DNA from: JBBQKG01 sp038326655
Lineage (GTDB): Bacteria; Actinomycetota; Thermoleophilia; Solirubrobacterales; JBBDJG01
NCBI GenBank assembly: GCA_038326655.1
Contig: JBBQKG010000026.1
Span: 1-43,293, forward strand
Length of the DNA stretch: 43,293 nt
Reading direction: 5' to 3'
In this document: piece after piece, positions 15,631-25,000 of the stretch
Layout: every line of letters begins with the position of its first letter
Position numbering within the stretch: position 1 is the first letter of the stretch
Position numbers and translations under genes: made by a program
Notes under the pieces: model-generated
Seen by the model: the letters and a program-made list of their open reading frames with translations, nothing else
Told to the model about the DNA's origin: nothing
Databases searched by the model: none

Positions 15631-16148
15631 ACCTTCGCGACTACATCCGTGACGTGCCCGATTTCCCCAAGCGCGGGATCGTCTTCAGGGACATCACGCC
15701 GCTACTCCTGGAGCCGGCGGCATTCGACCACGCGGTCGGCGCACTGGCGGACTACGCGCGGCCGCTCGGCGTCGAGCTGATCGTCTCCGCAGAGGCCCGC
15801 GGCTTCATCTTGGGCGGGGCGCTCGCCCGTGAGCTGAGCGTCGGCTTCGTGCCCGCGCGAAAGCCGGGCAAGCTCCCGCACGAGACGATCAGCGTCCAGT
15901 TCGAGCTCGAGTACGGGCTCGACGAGCTGCAGCTTCACGCGGACGCGCTGACGGGGGGCACGCGGGTGCTGATCCACGACGACGTGCTCGCGACCGGCGG
16001 GACGGCGAAGGCGAAGGTGGACCTGGTCGAGCAGCTGGGCGGCCGCGTGGCCGGCTGCGCCTTCCTCGCCGAGCTTGCGTTTCTCGACGGCCGCAAGGCG
16101 CTCGCCGGCCACGACGTGCACGCGCTCGTCCGCTACGACCATCCGTAG
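15627..16148 (+). CDS. apt: Adenine phosphoribosyltransferase
   Basis: 173 residues, the standard Apt length. N-terminal NLRDYIRDVPDFPKRGIVFRDITPLL is diagnostic, with EARGFILGGALA and VPARKPGKLP following. The PRPP-binding loop VLIHDDVLATGGTAKA is intact. It converts adenine plus PRPP to AMP and PPi. ATG 15627 overlaps the stop of the MTAP-family gene, so the two enzymes form a coupled salvage unit from methylthioadenosine through adenine to AMP. Confidence 0.95.
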   Translation: MNLRDYIRDVPDFPKRGIVFRDITPLLLEPAAFDHAVGALADYARPLGVELIVSAEARGFILGGALARELSVGFVPARKPGKLPHETISVQFELEYGLDELQLHADALTGGTRVLIHDDVLATGGTAKAKVDLVEQLGGRVAGCAFLAELAFLDGRKALAGHDVHALVRYDHP

Positions 16149-16153
16149 CGCAG

Positions 16154-16186
16154 CCGGCTCCTCCAGGTGGACCTAGAAGGAGCCGG
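16154..16186. terminator. Hairpin between convergent genes, possible bidirectional terminator
   Basis: CCGGCTCCT (16154-16162) pairs with AGGAGCCGG (16178-16186), and a small inner AGG/CCT stem lies between. It covers the 3' end of the phosphoesterase gene and starts 6 nt after the apt stop. No clear U-tract is present on either strand, as is common in GC-rich actinobacteria. Confidence 0.5.
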
Positions 16187-17285
16187 TGAAAACGTCTCTG
16201 CCGAAGCTCCCCGGGTCGGGAGAGCCCGCGTAGCCCAGCGCCGGGAGGGCGAAGAGGCCTTCGATCGTCCTCAGCGTCGAGAAGTGGTTGTAGGGATGGC
16301 TGGTCACGGTTCCCGGCGCGATGAACGGCGAGATCGCGACCGCGCCCACGCGGCCGCCGCCGCGCCCGGGCACCGGTCCGCCGTTGTTGGGGGTGTTCGG
16401 GAACTGCGCCTCGTTGCAGCACGCGCTCGCGTCCGCGGTGGCGCCCTCGGACTGAGCCTCGTCGAACGTCACGAGCAGCATGCCGTCCCGCTTGAACGCC
16501 GCCGAGCCGGTGATGCGCGGCACCCATTCCCGCAGCCACGCGTCGGCGCTCACGAGGCCGCCCGGCTCGCCGTTGGCGCACGGCGAGTCGTGCCCGTCGT
16601 GGCACAGGTTCGGTGTGATGAAGGCGAGATTCGGCGTGTTGCGAGCCTTCGACAGATCGCCCGGAAGCTGGGTCAGCGGCACGTCGTGCTGCTCGCACGA
16701 GACCGGATCGTCGACGATCGAGTGGAAATAGATGAATGGGTTGTGCCGTGCCGCGTACTGGTCGTCCGGTGTCGCGGTCTGCGTGTTGTCCCGCGTGTTG
16801 AGTCCCGGGCGGCCGCAGAGCGCGGCCTCGCGGGAGGTGTTGTTGCCCATGTCCTCCATGTAGCCCTTCCACGTGAGCCCCTTGGCCGTGAGCTGGTCGG
16901 CGATCGTCTTCACGTTCGACGGGTACACGCATCCCTGGCCGAGCGCCTGGCCGTCCGGGCCGATTACCCCGCCGGCGAAGTCACTGTAGATCTGGCAGTC
17001 GGCCTGGGTCTGCGGGTTGGAGCCCTGTCCGCTCACGAGCGCGACGTAGTTGCCGAGGCTCAAATGCGTGACGCCGTAGTACTCGGGCACGAACGCGCCC
17101 TGGGCCGGCAGCGTCTGGGAGAGGTACGGCGCCGGGGAGTCGGGGGCGAAGGTCGAGTTCGCGTTCTCGTTCTCGAGCATCACCACGAATACGTGCCCGA
17201 CGGGGGGCACCGAGGACGTGGTTCGCGCGCTCGCCGGCGCGGCGATCGCGAGCAGGGCGGCGAGGGCTACGAGGAACGGTCGCAT
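16173..17285 (-). CDS. Secreted phosphoesterase-family protein (acid phosphatase/phospholipase C-like)
   Basis: 370 residues from ATG 17285, with GGAGG eight to nine nt upstream. A Sec signal (MRPFLVALAALLAIAAPASA) precedes GHVFVVMLENENANSTF, the metal-ligand/nucleophile region of the phosphoesterase family (acid phosphatase AcpA, phospholipase C). FVPEYYGVTHLSLGNYVALVSGQ, LAFITPNLCHDGHDSP, LLVTFDEAQSE and the HPYNHFSTLRTIEGLFALP end also fit. It probably hydrolyses phosphate esters outside the cell. It follows a degraded gene that also starts like a phosphoesterase. Confidence 0.85.
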   Translation of the reverse strand: MRPFLVALAALLAIAAPASARTTSSVPPVGHVFVVMLENENANSTFAPDSPAPYLSQTLPAQGAFVPEYYGVTHLSLGNYVALVSGQGSNPQTQADCQIYSDFAGGVIGPDGQALGQGCVYPSNVKTIADQLTAKGLTWKGYMEDMGNNTSREAALCGRPGLNTRDNTQTATPDDQYAARHNPFIYFHSIVDDPVSCEQHDVPLTQLPGDLSKARNTPNLAFITPNLCHDGHDSPCANGEPGGLVSADAWLREWVPRITGSAAFKRDGMLLVTFDEAQSEGATADASACCNEAQFPNTPNNGGPVPGRGGGRVGAVAISPFIAPGTVTSHPYNHFSTLRTIEGLFALPALGYAGSPDPGSFGRDVFTGSF

Positions 17286-17290
17286 TCGGT

Positions 17291-17705
17291 TCAACCTCCG
17301 GAATTGAGGGTCTGCTGCAGGGAGTCAGGCTCGCGGTAGATCTGATCGGCGGCGCCGGTGCCGACCGGGAAGCCGAACCGATCGGCGAGATCCTCGAGCG
17401 CCGCGAGGTCGCTCGTATGGGTCTGGTCACCGTCGATCACGTCACCTCCGCCGAGCGTGCACGGGGCCGAGACGATGCGGTCGGGGTCGGGCAGGTCCGG
17501 GCGCTCGAAGTTCGGGGCGGACCAGTTCGTTGCACGACGAAGTGGTCGATCGGCATGTTCTGCGGCATGGGCAGGCCGGCCGCGCAGGCGCTGCGCGCCA
17601 GGAGTCGCGCATGCGCAGGGTGCCCTTGGGGTCTTTCGCGAGCGCGCGCTCGTCCGCTTCGGCGGCAGCCCGCTCGCTTGCGGTCAGCTTGCGCCGGCTC
17701 AGCAT
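17291..17705 (-). pseudogene. Degraded phosphoesterase-like gene (frameshift plus internal deletion)
   Basis: ATG 17705 overlaps the stop of the upstream hydrolase (ATGCTGA). It starts a frame reading MLSRRKLTASERAAAEADERALAKDPKGTLRMRDS in two runs. One base over, the sense continues as LARSACAAGLPMPQNMPIDHFVV, the usual beginning of a phosphoesterase/phospholipase C domain, but MMENRSFDH does not follow. Instead, in the third frame, a C-terminal piece reads NWSAPNFERPDLPDPDRIV, then HTSDLAALEDLADRFGFPVG, and ends at TGA 17291-17293. One lost C near 17620 and a large deletion near 17532 explain the structure. It is not expected to make a functional enzyme. Confidence 0.7.
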
Positions 17706-19216
17706 CCGCCCACACCTCCGATGTCCGTGCTGGCGGCCGCGCTCTTGCGATCCCGCAGCGAGTAGCCCGAGCAGTAGTAGAAGCTGAGCAGCTTCGACCG
17801 GTCGAGCGTGACCGGCTCCCAGTCGCCGACCGCGACCGGCTCGAGGTAGCGGAACGAGGTCGCGAGCAGGGGAGGGCTCTGGTGCTTGAGATAGCGGTCG
17901 AGCCACGCCTGGACGTAGACGCTGGCGAGGTCCTGGCCGTAGCGGCTGGCCGGCAGCACGTACGGGATGTCGGTGTACTCGAGATGCGTGGACGCGCGTG
18001 GCACGACCACCATCGAATCCACGCCGGCGGCGCGCCATGCGTCGAATCCCGTCTTCTCCTCGCGGCGCGGGTCCGGCCCCTGCAGCGGTGACCCGGGCTG
18101 CGGCGTCAGCGAGGAGCCGTTGTTGTTCCAGTAAGGCTGGACCGTGAAGCCGTACTCCGACTGGACCCCGAGCGCGGGGACCACCGGCTTGACGTTCGGG
18201 TTCTGAAGCCCGCCTTCGCCGCCCGAGAGCTTGTCGAGCGCGACCACGGCCTCGACCCGGTCGTCGGTCCCCTGCACCTCCGAGACCGCCGAGGCGCCGA
18301 GCGAGTGACCGACGATCGCGACGCGGGTGGTGCGCCCGGGCGTCGCGGTCTTGCGGTCGGCACTGCGGTCGAACAGGTCCCAGAAGGGGTTGAACGCGTT
18401 CACCGGAGTGTCACCGCCCGATGGGTTCGGGTACGGCTGGTCCGGTGTCGAGAGGAAGAAGCCGAGCGCGTCCTGGGTGCCGTATACGAAGTTCGACGAC
18501 TGCTGGGCCGGCACGCCCGGACACCCGAACATCTCTCCGCTCGCGGGCGGCGCGAAGGGGTTGCAGAAAGGCACGGCGTTGACCTGGTCGCCCTCGTGGG
18601 GGAGCGTCTCACTGGTGCCCTGGCCCTGCACGTCGTAGGTCAGCACGACGTAGCCACGCTCGGCGAGGTCCTGGGCGAGCCACCAGTACATGTGCTCCGA
18701 GCCCTGGACCGAGCCGGGCGTGATCACGACGCCGGGGTAGGGCGGCTGCAGCGCGGCCCCGGTGTACGGGTCGCGCGCCCCGGGCAGCGGTGCAAAGACG
18801 TTGCCGCGGATCAGTGCGCCGTAACGGTTCGTGTAGGAGATCGGCTCGCGCAGGCCGCGCTTCCCGGACCACCCCCGGCGCAGGGGGTTGCCGACGTTCC
18901 AGCCGGGAAACACGTTGCCGGGCGTGATCGCGATCCGGTTCGGCGTGGCCGCCTGCTGGGCGAGCTGGTCGAGCGTGTTCTGGTTCGACTCGGCCACCAG
19001 CGCCGGCGCGTAGTTCAGGTTCTGAAGCTGCCCGCCGGGGGCCACCTCGCGACCGTAGGCGTCGACGATGTTCTGGTTGTCGCGCGCCACGAACTCCGCC
19101 GTGCCGGGCTGCGGCGCGGCTGCGGCCGGCGCCGCGAGCGCGGTTGCGGCGATCGCCGCCGACACGACTGTTGCGGCGAGCGAGCGTGCCCGCCGGATCG
19201 CTGGTCCTCCCCCCAC
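17699..19216 (-). CDS. Secreted alpha/beta hydrolase
   Basis: 505 residues. Sec signal at 1-34 (ATVVSAAIAATALAAPAAAA). The N-terminal region is unassigned, then the fold begins near PGVVITPGSVQGSEHMYWWLAQDLAERGYVVLTYDVQGQG, which gives the oxyanion strand. The nucleophile elbow is GHSLG (Ser305), and a late His in STHLEYTDIPYV may complete the triad. It resembles exported lipase/esterase or dienelactone-hydrolase-like proteins; the substrate is unknown. GTG 19216 has a strong GAGGAGG ribosome site 5-6 nt upstream. A canonical -35/-10 promoter lies at 19271-19300. It is followed by the decayed phosphoesterase gene in an overlapping arrangement. Confidence 0.8.
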   Translation of the reverse strand: MGGGPAIRRARSLAATVVSAAIAATALAAPAAAAPQPGTAEFVARDNQNIVDAYGREVAPGGQLQNLNYAPALVAESNQNTLDQLAQQAATPNRIAITPGNVFPGWNVGNPLRRGWSGKRGLREPISYTNRYGALIRGNVFAPLPGARDPYTGAALQPPYPGVVITPGSVQGSEHMYWWLAQDLAERGYVVLTYDVQGQGTSETLPHEGDQVNAVPFCNPFAPPASGEMFGCPGVPAQQSSNFVYGTQDALGFFLSTPDQPYPNPSGGDTPVNAFNPFWDLFDRSADRKTATPGRTTRVAIVGHSLGASAVSEVQGTDDRVEAVVALDKLSGGEGGLQNPNVKPVVPALGVQSEYGFTVQPYWNNNGSSLTPQPGSPLQGPDPRREEKTGFDAWRAAGVDSMVVVPRASTHLEYTDIPYVLPASRYGQDLASVYVQAWLDRYLKHQSPPLLATSFRYLEPVAVGDWEPVTLDRSKLLSFYYCSGYSLRDRKSAAASTDIGGVGGC

Positions 19217-19270
19217 GGAAGCCTCCTCAACGGTTGATCAAAGGACTTCGGTGCGACTCTGTGGCGCGGC

Positions 19271-19300
19271 ACTATACAGCCTTCCTCACTCAGAGTTCAA
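19271..19300 (-). promoter_or_regulatory. Sigma-70-like promoter of the alpha/beta hydrolase gene
   Basis: On the minus strand TTGAAC (19295-19300) and TATAGT (19271-19276) are separated by 18 bp, close to TTGACA and TATAAT. The predicted transcript would have a leader of about 50 nt containing GAGGAGG before GTG 19216. This is the best full-consensus promoter in the window. Confidence 0.6.
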
Positions 19301-19411
19301 CCCACGGTTAAAACTTTGTTACCGCGAGTGGACGGTGCATAGCGCGGGCGCTTGGAGCGGCAGGGGCCGACGGCCGCCGAGCGCGGCCCGCTTGGAGCCG
19401 GAGAGGACCTC

Positions 19412-19585
19412 CTAGCTGCGCGAGCGGGCGTCGCGCGCAGGGTCCGGCGCGGCGAGCACGATCGCCATCAGCACAACCAGCGCGCCGAGGAACGCACCGA
19501 GGTTCAGCAACTCCACGGCAAAGCCGATCACCGCTCCCCCGAATGCGACCAAGACGGCGATCCACAAAATCGCCCGCGATTGCAT
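19412..19585 (-). CDS. 57-residue membrane protein
   Basis: MQSRAILWIAVLVAFGGAVI then GFAVELLNLGAFLGALVVLM and a short Arg/Asp tail form two closely spaced membrane helices. Start ATG 19585 is set by a -10-like TACATT 8 nt upstream, with no ribosome site, so leaderless expression is likely. It is divergent from the hydroxy-acid oxidase at 19658 with 72 bp between the starts. I do not recognise a family; it may be a small inner-membrane protein of unknown role. Confidence 0.6.
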   Translation of the reverse strand: MQSRAILWIAVLVAFGGAVIGFAVELLNLGAFLGALVVLMAIVLAAPDPARDARSRS

Positions 19586-19593
19586 GGCGCGGA

Positions 19594-19599
19594 AATGTA
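19594..19599 (-). promoter_or_regulatory. -10-like TACATT for the small membrane protein
   Basis: TACATT on the minus strand, 8 nt before ATG 19585. It lies back-to-back with TAGGGT (19645-19650) of the divergent gene. Confidence 0.45.
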
Positions 19600-19644
19600 G
19601 CGCGCACTCCGCCGCTGCGCAATCCCCCGCGGACGTCTCGCTGG

Positions 19645-19650
19645 TAGGGT
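19645..19650 (+). promoter_or_regulatory. -10-like TAGGGT for the FMN oxidase gene
   Basis: TAGGGT is followed by exactly 7 nt and then GTG 19658, with no Shine-Dalgarno sequence. This is the layout of a leaderless transcript. Confidence 0.5.
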
Positions 19651-19657
19651 CGCCGGC

Positions 19658-20848
19658 GTGAGCGAGCCGGACGCGGCGGCCCCGAACTTCGGCGACTACT
19701 ACCGCGAGATCTACGCGCGCGGCATGCTCGCGGGCGAGCTGCCGAAGCTTCCGGTCTCGTGGCCGGACCTGGAGCGCGCCGCGGAGCAGGCGCTCGACCC
19801 GCGCGCGGCCGCGTACGTGTTCGGCGGCGCCGGCAGCGAGGTCACGATGCAGGCGAACCTGGAGGCGTTTCGCCGGTGGCGGATCGTGCCTCGCTTCATG
19901 CGCCCGGCCGGCGCCCGAACGCTGAGGACCGAGTTGCTCGAGACCGCGATGCCGGCGCCCGTGATGCTCGCGCCGATCGGCGTCCAGACGCTCGTCCACC
20001 CGGAGGGCGAGCGCGCAAGCGCGCGCGCCGCCGCGTCGCTCGGCGTGCCGATCGTGGTCAGCACCGCGGCCGCGACGACGCTCGAGGAGATCGCCGAAGC
20101 CAGTGGCGACTCGCCGCGCTGGTACCAGCTCTACTGGCCGAGCGACGACGAGCTCACGACGAGCCTCGTCCGGCGAGCCGAGCGCGCCGGCTACAGCGCC
20201 CTCGTCGTGACGGTCGATAACTACGTGCCCGGCTGGAAGCCGCGTGACCTCCAGCACGCATACCTGCCTTTCCTCGAAGGGATCGGGATCGCACAGTTCA
20301 CCTCCGACCCGGTCTTCCGGGCCGCCCTGGAGAGGACGCCGGAGGAGGACATCGGCGCAGCCGTCGGGCATTACGTCGGCGTGTTCGTGAACCCGAACCA
20401 GACCTGGGACCGGCTCGCGTGGCTGCGCGAGACCACTTCTCTGCCGATCCTGCTCAAGGGGATCCTGCATCCCGACGATGCGCGCGAGGCGCTTCGGCGC
20501 GGCATCGACGGGATCGTCGTCTCGAACCACGGCGGCCGGCAGGTCGACGGCGCGATCGCCGCCCTCGATGCGCTCGGCCCGATCGCCGACGCGGTCGGCG
20601 ATGAGATCGCTGTGCTGTTCGACAGCGGGGTTCGCTCCGGGGCAGACGTGGTCAAGGCGCTGGCGCTCGGGGCCGATGCCGTGTTGCTCGGGCGCCCCTA
20701 CCTGTGGGGCTTGGCGCTCGACGGGCAGGCCGGCGTCGAGACCGTGTTGCGCATGCTGCTCGCCGAGCTCGACCTGACGATGGTCCTGACCGGCAACATG
20801 TCGCTGAGCGATCTCGACCGCTCAGCGCTGGCGCGCGCGCCGGCGTAG
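19658..20848 (+). CDS. FMN-dependent alpha-hydroxy acid oxidase, lactate 2-monooxygenase-like
   Basis: 396 residues, matching lactate 2-monooxygenase length. AYVFGGAGSEVTMQANLEAFRRW is the conserved N-terminal FMN-barrel opening and PAPVMLAPIGVQTLVHPEGE follows. The insert WKPRDLQHAYLPFLEGIGIA is characteristic of lactate monooxygenases rather than glycolate oxidases. The catalytic His-Arg segment SNHGGRQVDG is at about 288-296, and the phosphate site is DSGVRSGADVVKALALGADAVLLGRPYLWG. The expected reaction is lactate (or a related 2-hydroxy acid) + O2 to acetate + CO2 + water, in the cytosol. The true substrate cannot be told from sequence. Confidence 0.88.
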   Translation: MSEPDAAAPNFGDYYREIYARGMLAGELPKLPVSWPDLERAAEQALDPRAAAYVFGGAGSEVTMQANLEAFRRWRIVPRFMRPAGARTLRTELLETAMPAPVMLAPIGVQTLVHPEGERASARAAASLGVPIVVSTAAATTLEEIAEASGDSPRWYQLYWPSDDELTTSLVRRAERAGYSALVVTVDNYVPGWKPRDLQHAYLPFLEGIGIAQFTSDPVFRAALERTPEEDIGAAVGHYVGVFVNPNQTWDRLAWLRETTSLPILLKGILHPDDAREALRRGIDGIVVSNHGGRQVDGAIAALDALGPIADAVGDEIAVLFDSGVRSGADVVKALALGADAVLLGRPYLWGLALDGQAGVETVLRMLLAELDLTMVLTGNMSLSDLDRSALARAPA

Positions 20849-20879
20849 GGCCTCGGGCGCGAGCGTGGGAGCTGGCGCG

Positions 20880-20905
20880 TAAAAGCGGCATGTACGGGGC
20901 TTTTA
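20880..20905. terminator. Possible terminator hairpin after the FMN oxidase gene
   Basis: TAAAAGC (20880-20886) and GCTTTTA (20899-20905) form a 7-bp stem with a 12-nt loop. The T-run in the 3' arm gives a weak tail. The oxidase gene ends 32 nt upstream and the VOC gene converges from the right. The rest of 20906-21058 shows nothing recognisable. Confidence 0.35.
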
Positions 20906-21058
20906 TGTGCTTCGCGGGACGAATGGTCTTCGGTCGCTGTGCTTGCCCTTGGACTGGACGTGTGCGGCGTTGTGCATCGCAATAGGTGGATGGTGGCCGG
21001 TTCCGTCAGTTACGGAGTCCGAGCTCGCCGCCGCCGCCCCGCCGGCTCGTCCCTAGCG

Positions 21059-21997
21059 CTACTTCTGCGGCACCGCGCCCGGTCGCCACTGGCGGATGTC
21101 GGGCAGTGGGGTCAGCTGCTTCTCGACCTCGTCGCGCATGCCCTCGAATGCGGGCGGCAGCGACAGCTTCTCCCCGAGGTGCTCCATGTCTTCGTCGGCG
21201 CCGAACCCGGGGCCCATCGTGGCGATCTCGAACAGCACCCCGCTCGGCTCGCGGAAGTAGATCGACCGGAACCAGAAGCGGTCGATGACCGGCGTCGGGT
21301 GCGCGCCGGCGGAGCTCGCGCGCTCGCGCCAGGCCTCGTGATCGTCCATCGTCGAGGCGAACGCGATGTGGTGCACGCTGCCCGCGCCCTGCAGCCCGAC
21401 CGGGCGGTCCGGCGGCGGGTCGTACACGTAGAGCCCCCCGCGTTGGTCGCCGCGAAGCTCCCAGCCCTGGTCTCGTGGCGTGAAGCCGAGTGCCTCCTCG
21501 AGCAACGCGCGGCCCGCCTCGGGGTCGGAGGCATATGCGCGAACGCCGTCGAATCCCTGCAGCGCGAATTCGGCCGGCACCTCGGGATGCTCGGCGATCA
21601 ACGGCTCGTCGCCAGAGGTGTTCGGGGTCAGCTCGTGCTCGAGCCCTTCGGGGTCGCGGAAGCGCAGCCTTTCTCCGTCACGCTCGGTCGCGATGCCCTC
21701 CCCGGCGAGGCGCTGCTCCCAGAAGTCGAGCGCATCGGTCGAGCCGACGCGCGACACGATCCGGTGCACCATGCCCTGCCCGGGGCGGCCCGTTGGAATG
21801 CCGGGGTACTCGAAGAACGTGAGATCAGACCCGGGCGAGCCGTGCTCGTCCGCATAGAAGAGGTGGTAGACGGTCGGGTCGTCCTGGTTGACCGTCTTCT
21901 TCACAATGCGCAGACCCAGCACGCGCACGTAGAAGTCGACGTTGCGGGGCGCGTCCCCGGTGATCGCCGTGATGTGGTGAATGCCTTCGAGCTTCAT
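21059..21997 (-). CDS. VOC-family ring-cleavage dioxygenase-like protein (MhqO/PcpA-like)
   Basis: 312 residues with two tandem VOC modules. The first begins GIHHITAITGDAPRNVDFYVRVLGLRIVKKTVNQDD and carries YADEHGSPGSDLTFFEYP. The second has GSVHHIAFAS and FWFRSIYFREPSGVLFEIATMGPGF. Two His and one Glu (H in GIHHI, H in SVHHI, E in FEIAT) are the expected Fe(II)/Mn(II) ligands of this extradiol-type family. It is probably cytosolic and acts on hydroquinone-like or related aromatic compounds. ATG 21997 has GGAGG close upstream. It is divergent from the large secreted repeat protein, with an inverted repeat between them. Confidence 0.88.
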   Translation of the reverse strand: MKLEGIHHITAITGDAPRNVDFYVRVLGLRIVKKTVNQDDPTVYHLFYADEHGSPGSDLTFFEYPGIPTGRPGQGMVHRIVSRVGSTDALDFWEQRLAGEGIATERDGERLRFRDPEGLEHELTPNTSGDEPLIAEHPEVPAEFALQGFDGVRAYASDPEAGRALLEEALGFTPRDQGWELRGDQRGGLYVYDPPPDRPVGLQGAGSVHHIAFASTMDDHEAWRERASSAGAHPTPVIDRFWFRSIYFREPSGVLFEIATMGPGFGADEDMEHLGEKLSLPPAFEGMRDEVEKQLTPLPDIRQWRPGAVPQK

Positions 21998-22049
21998 CTG
22001 GCCTCCGCGCGGGAATAAGGGAGTCGAGACATACCAACGTAGAGCATCA

Positions 22050-22069
22050 CGAAATCGAGCAAGATTTCG
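22050..22069. promoter_or_regulatory. Inverted repeat in a divergent promoter region
   Basis: CGAAATC and GATTTCG are separated by 6 nt, with shorter GAGC/GCTC arms outside. It lies between the VOC dioxygenase gene (start 21997, minus) and the secreted repeat protein (start 22094, plus). It could be an operator, for instance for a MarR- or TetR-type repressor as found near MhqO-like genes, or a leader hairpin of the plus-strand gene. Confidence 0.4.
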
Positions 22070-22093
22070 GGCTCTCTGTCGTTAAGGAGAACG

Positions 22094-25000
22094 ATGGGCA
22101 ACGGGATCGCATGGATGCGGACCACGGTCGCAGTCTTCACGGTAGCGACCCTCTCGGCACTGACGCCGACCGCGGCGCAGGCAGCCTTCAGCATCACGGA
22201 CTTCGCCGTCAGCCCGGCCTCGGCGCCGGCGGCGTCGCATCCGGACTCGACGGTGTCGATGTCGTTCGGGGGGAGCGACAGCGAGGACGTGAAGGACATC
22301 ATCCAGCACTTCCCCGCGGGCATCATCCCGAACCCGGAAGCGCTCCCGAAGTGCACGCAGGTCCAGCTCCAGGCAGACGCCTGCCCGGTGGCGAGCCGGC
22401 TCGGCCCGACGACGCTGACCGCGACGCCCGAGATCCCGCTCGGCACGCCCATGACCTCCAGCGGGGACGTCTACAACATCGAGGTCGGGCCGCCCTACGT
22501 CGGGGGCCTCGGGTTCGTCGTGCGCCCGGCGTCCGGCATCCACTCGTCGCTGGCCGCGCCGTTCACGGTGCGGACCGCTCGTTTTCCGATCACGACCTCG
22601 CTGCCGGACGAGAAGTCCGACATCTACACCCAGCCGATCATCCCGACCGCTCGCGACTACGGCCTCACCGGCGTCTCCGTCGACGTTCCTCGCGCGCTCG
22701 ACCTCGGGCTCGGCGCGGTCCCGATCAAGGTGAACGCGATCCAGTACTCGCTGAGCGGCATCGCCCTGAGCACGGGGCAGCCGTATCTGACCACCACCAC
22801 CGCCTGCGTCCAGGGCTACCCACTGCTGGAGGCGACCCAGTGGGACGATCCCGGCACGAGGGTCGCGCGGGTCGGCAACGTGCTGAGCTCGACGGACTGC
22901 GCCGATGACCACGTACCGTTCGATCCGACGTCGTTCGACGTCGGGCTCGAGACCGGCCGCACGGACACGCCGAGCGGCTTCGACATCTCGCTGAACGTCC
23001 CCGCGAGCGAGCTGCCGCGCCACCAGTCCTACCTGCGGCGCGCGGAGATCACGCTCCCGGAGGGAACGGCGCTTTCGCCGCCCGCCGGCGAGAGCCTCCA
23101 GCCCTGCAGCGAGGCCGACCTCGGCTTCGGTACCAACGCGTCGCCGAGCTGCCCGGCGGGCTCGGACGTCGGTGACGTGATCGTGCAGTCGAAGAACGTG
23201 CCGGGGCCCCTGCACGGCGACCTCTACGTCGGCCCGCCGACGGCCGCACACACCTTCAGGCTGTTCATCGCCTTTCCGATCGTCGACGGCGACTGGGTCA
23301 AGCTCGATGGCTTCACCGACCCCGATCCCCAGACCGGCCGCCTGACGACGGTCTTCGACGATCTCCCGCCGCTGCCGTTCGAGCAGTTCACGCTCAGCCT
23401 GCGCGGCGGGGACCACGCGGTGCTCGTGAACCCGCCCGGCTGCGGCACCCACACGCTCGCGAGCACGCTCACCCCGTGGAGCGGCGCGACGTCGTTCCCG
23501 GCCGACAAGGACAAGCACCCAGAGGGCGCTTTCGACACCTCCGACGACGGCCTGGGCGCGCCGTGCCCCGCGACGCTGCCCTTCGGCCCGAGCGGCGCGG
23601 TCTCGACGAGTCCCACGCAGGGTGGCGCGAGCTCGGCGATGTCGATGGGCTTCTCGAACCCCGACCGCGACCAGTTGCTGCGCACGCTGCGTGCCTCGTT
23701 GCCGCCTGGCCTCGTGGGACGCCTCACCGGCATGTCGCTGTGCCCGGTCGACTCTGCGGCGGCAGGGACCTGCAGCGAGGAGAGCAAGATCGGCAGCGTG
23801 GCCGTGGCCGTGGGCTCGGGTGGCAGCCCGCTGTCGCTGCCCGGCTCGATCTACCTCGCGCGGCCGTTGCAGGCGGGCGACCCGGCGTCGCTTTCGGTCA
23901 CGGTGCCCGCGAAAGTGGGGCCGTATGACTTCGGCACCGTCGTCACCCGCGCCCGGGTGGCACTGCGGCCCGCCGATGCCGGCCTCGACGTCGTGCTCGT
24001 CGACGACCTGCCCCGCATCGTGGGCGGCATCCCCGTGCGGGTCCGCGACGTCGGCGCGAGCGTCGACCGACCGAGCTTCATGCGGAACCCGACTTCCTGC
24101 GCGGAGCTCCGGCTCGGGTCGGCCTTCGCGTCCTTCCAGAGTGGCGAGGGAAGCTCGTCGACGCCGTTCCAGGCGACCGGGTGCGAGACACTGCCGTTCG
24201 CGCCGAAGCTGCGCTTCAAGGTCTCGGGCGACACGAAGGCCGACGGCCATCCCAGCCTGAAGGCGACCGTGACGCAGGCCGCGGGCGAGGCCAACATCGC
24301 GCGCTCGCGGGTCGTGCTGCCGGACTCGATCAGGCCCGAGCTGCCGGCGCTGCAACGGCCCGGCGCGCTCTGCCCCGAGGCGCTGGTGCCCGCAGGCGCC
24401 TGCCCGCCGAGCTCGCGGGTCGGCACCGCGCGGGCGGTCACCCCGATCCTGCCCGAGCCGCTGGCAGGGCCGGTGTACGTGGTGCAGCAGGCTGCGAACC
24501 CGCTGCCGAAGCTCGCGGTCTACCTCGGCGGGCTCGTGTCGCTGCGGCTCGACGCGCAGAACGCGATCCAGCACGTCCAGATCGTGAACACGTTCGACAC
24601 CGTGCCGGACGTGCCGATCAGCTCGTTCGAGTTGACGATCAACGGTGGCCCGAACGGGATCCTCAAGAACTTCCGCAGCCTGTGCGCCAAGCGGGTCCGC
24701 GGCGAGGCGACCTTCACCGCCCACTCCGGGAAGACCTTCGGCGACAAGCCGGCACTCGAAGTTCCCGGCTGCGACTCGGCCTCGGCCCCGCCCCGCGCGT
24801 CGATCAAGCTCAGTGGAGTGCGGAGCGGCGACCCGGTCCTCAAGGTGCGCGTCCGCCGCGCCGCCGGCGGAGCGAAGCTGCGCAGGTTGAAGGTGGTGCT
24901 CCCACGCGGGCTGCACGCGTCGCGCGGCGCGACTGTGAAGAAGCGTGCGAAGGGGGCCGTCTCGATCCGGCTCGTCTTGCGCAAGGGCACCCTGAAGACG

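Noticed and set aside
19303..19323. GGTTAAAACTTTGTTACC considered as an operator upstream of the alpha/beta hydrolase promoter
   Set aside because: The arms pair imperfectly (a T-T clash next to a short GGT/ACC), no better than chance.
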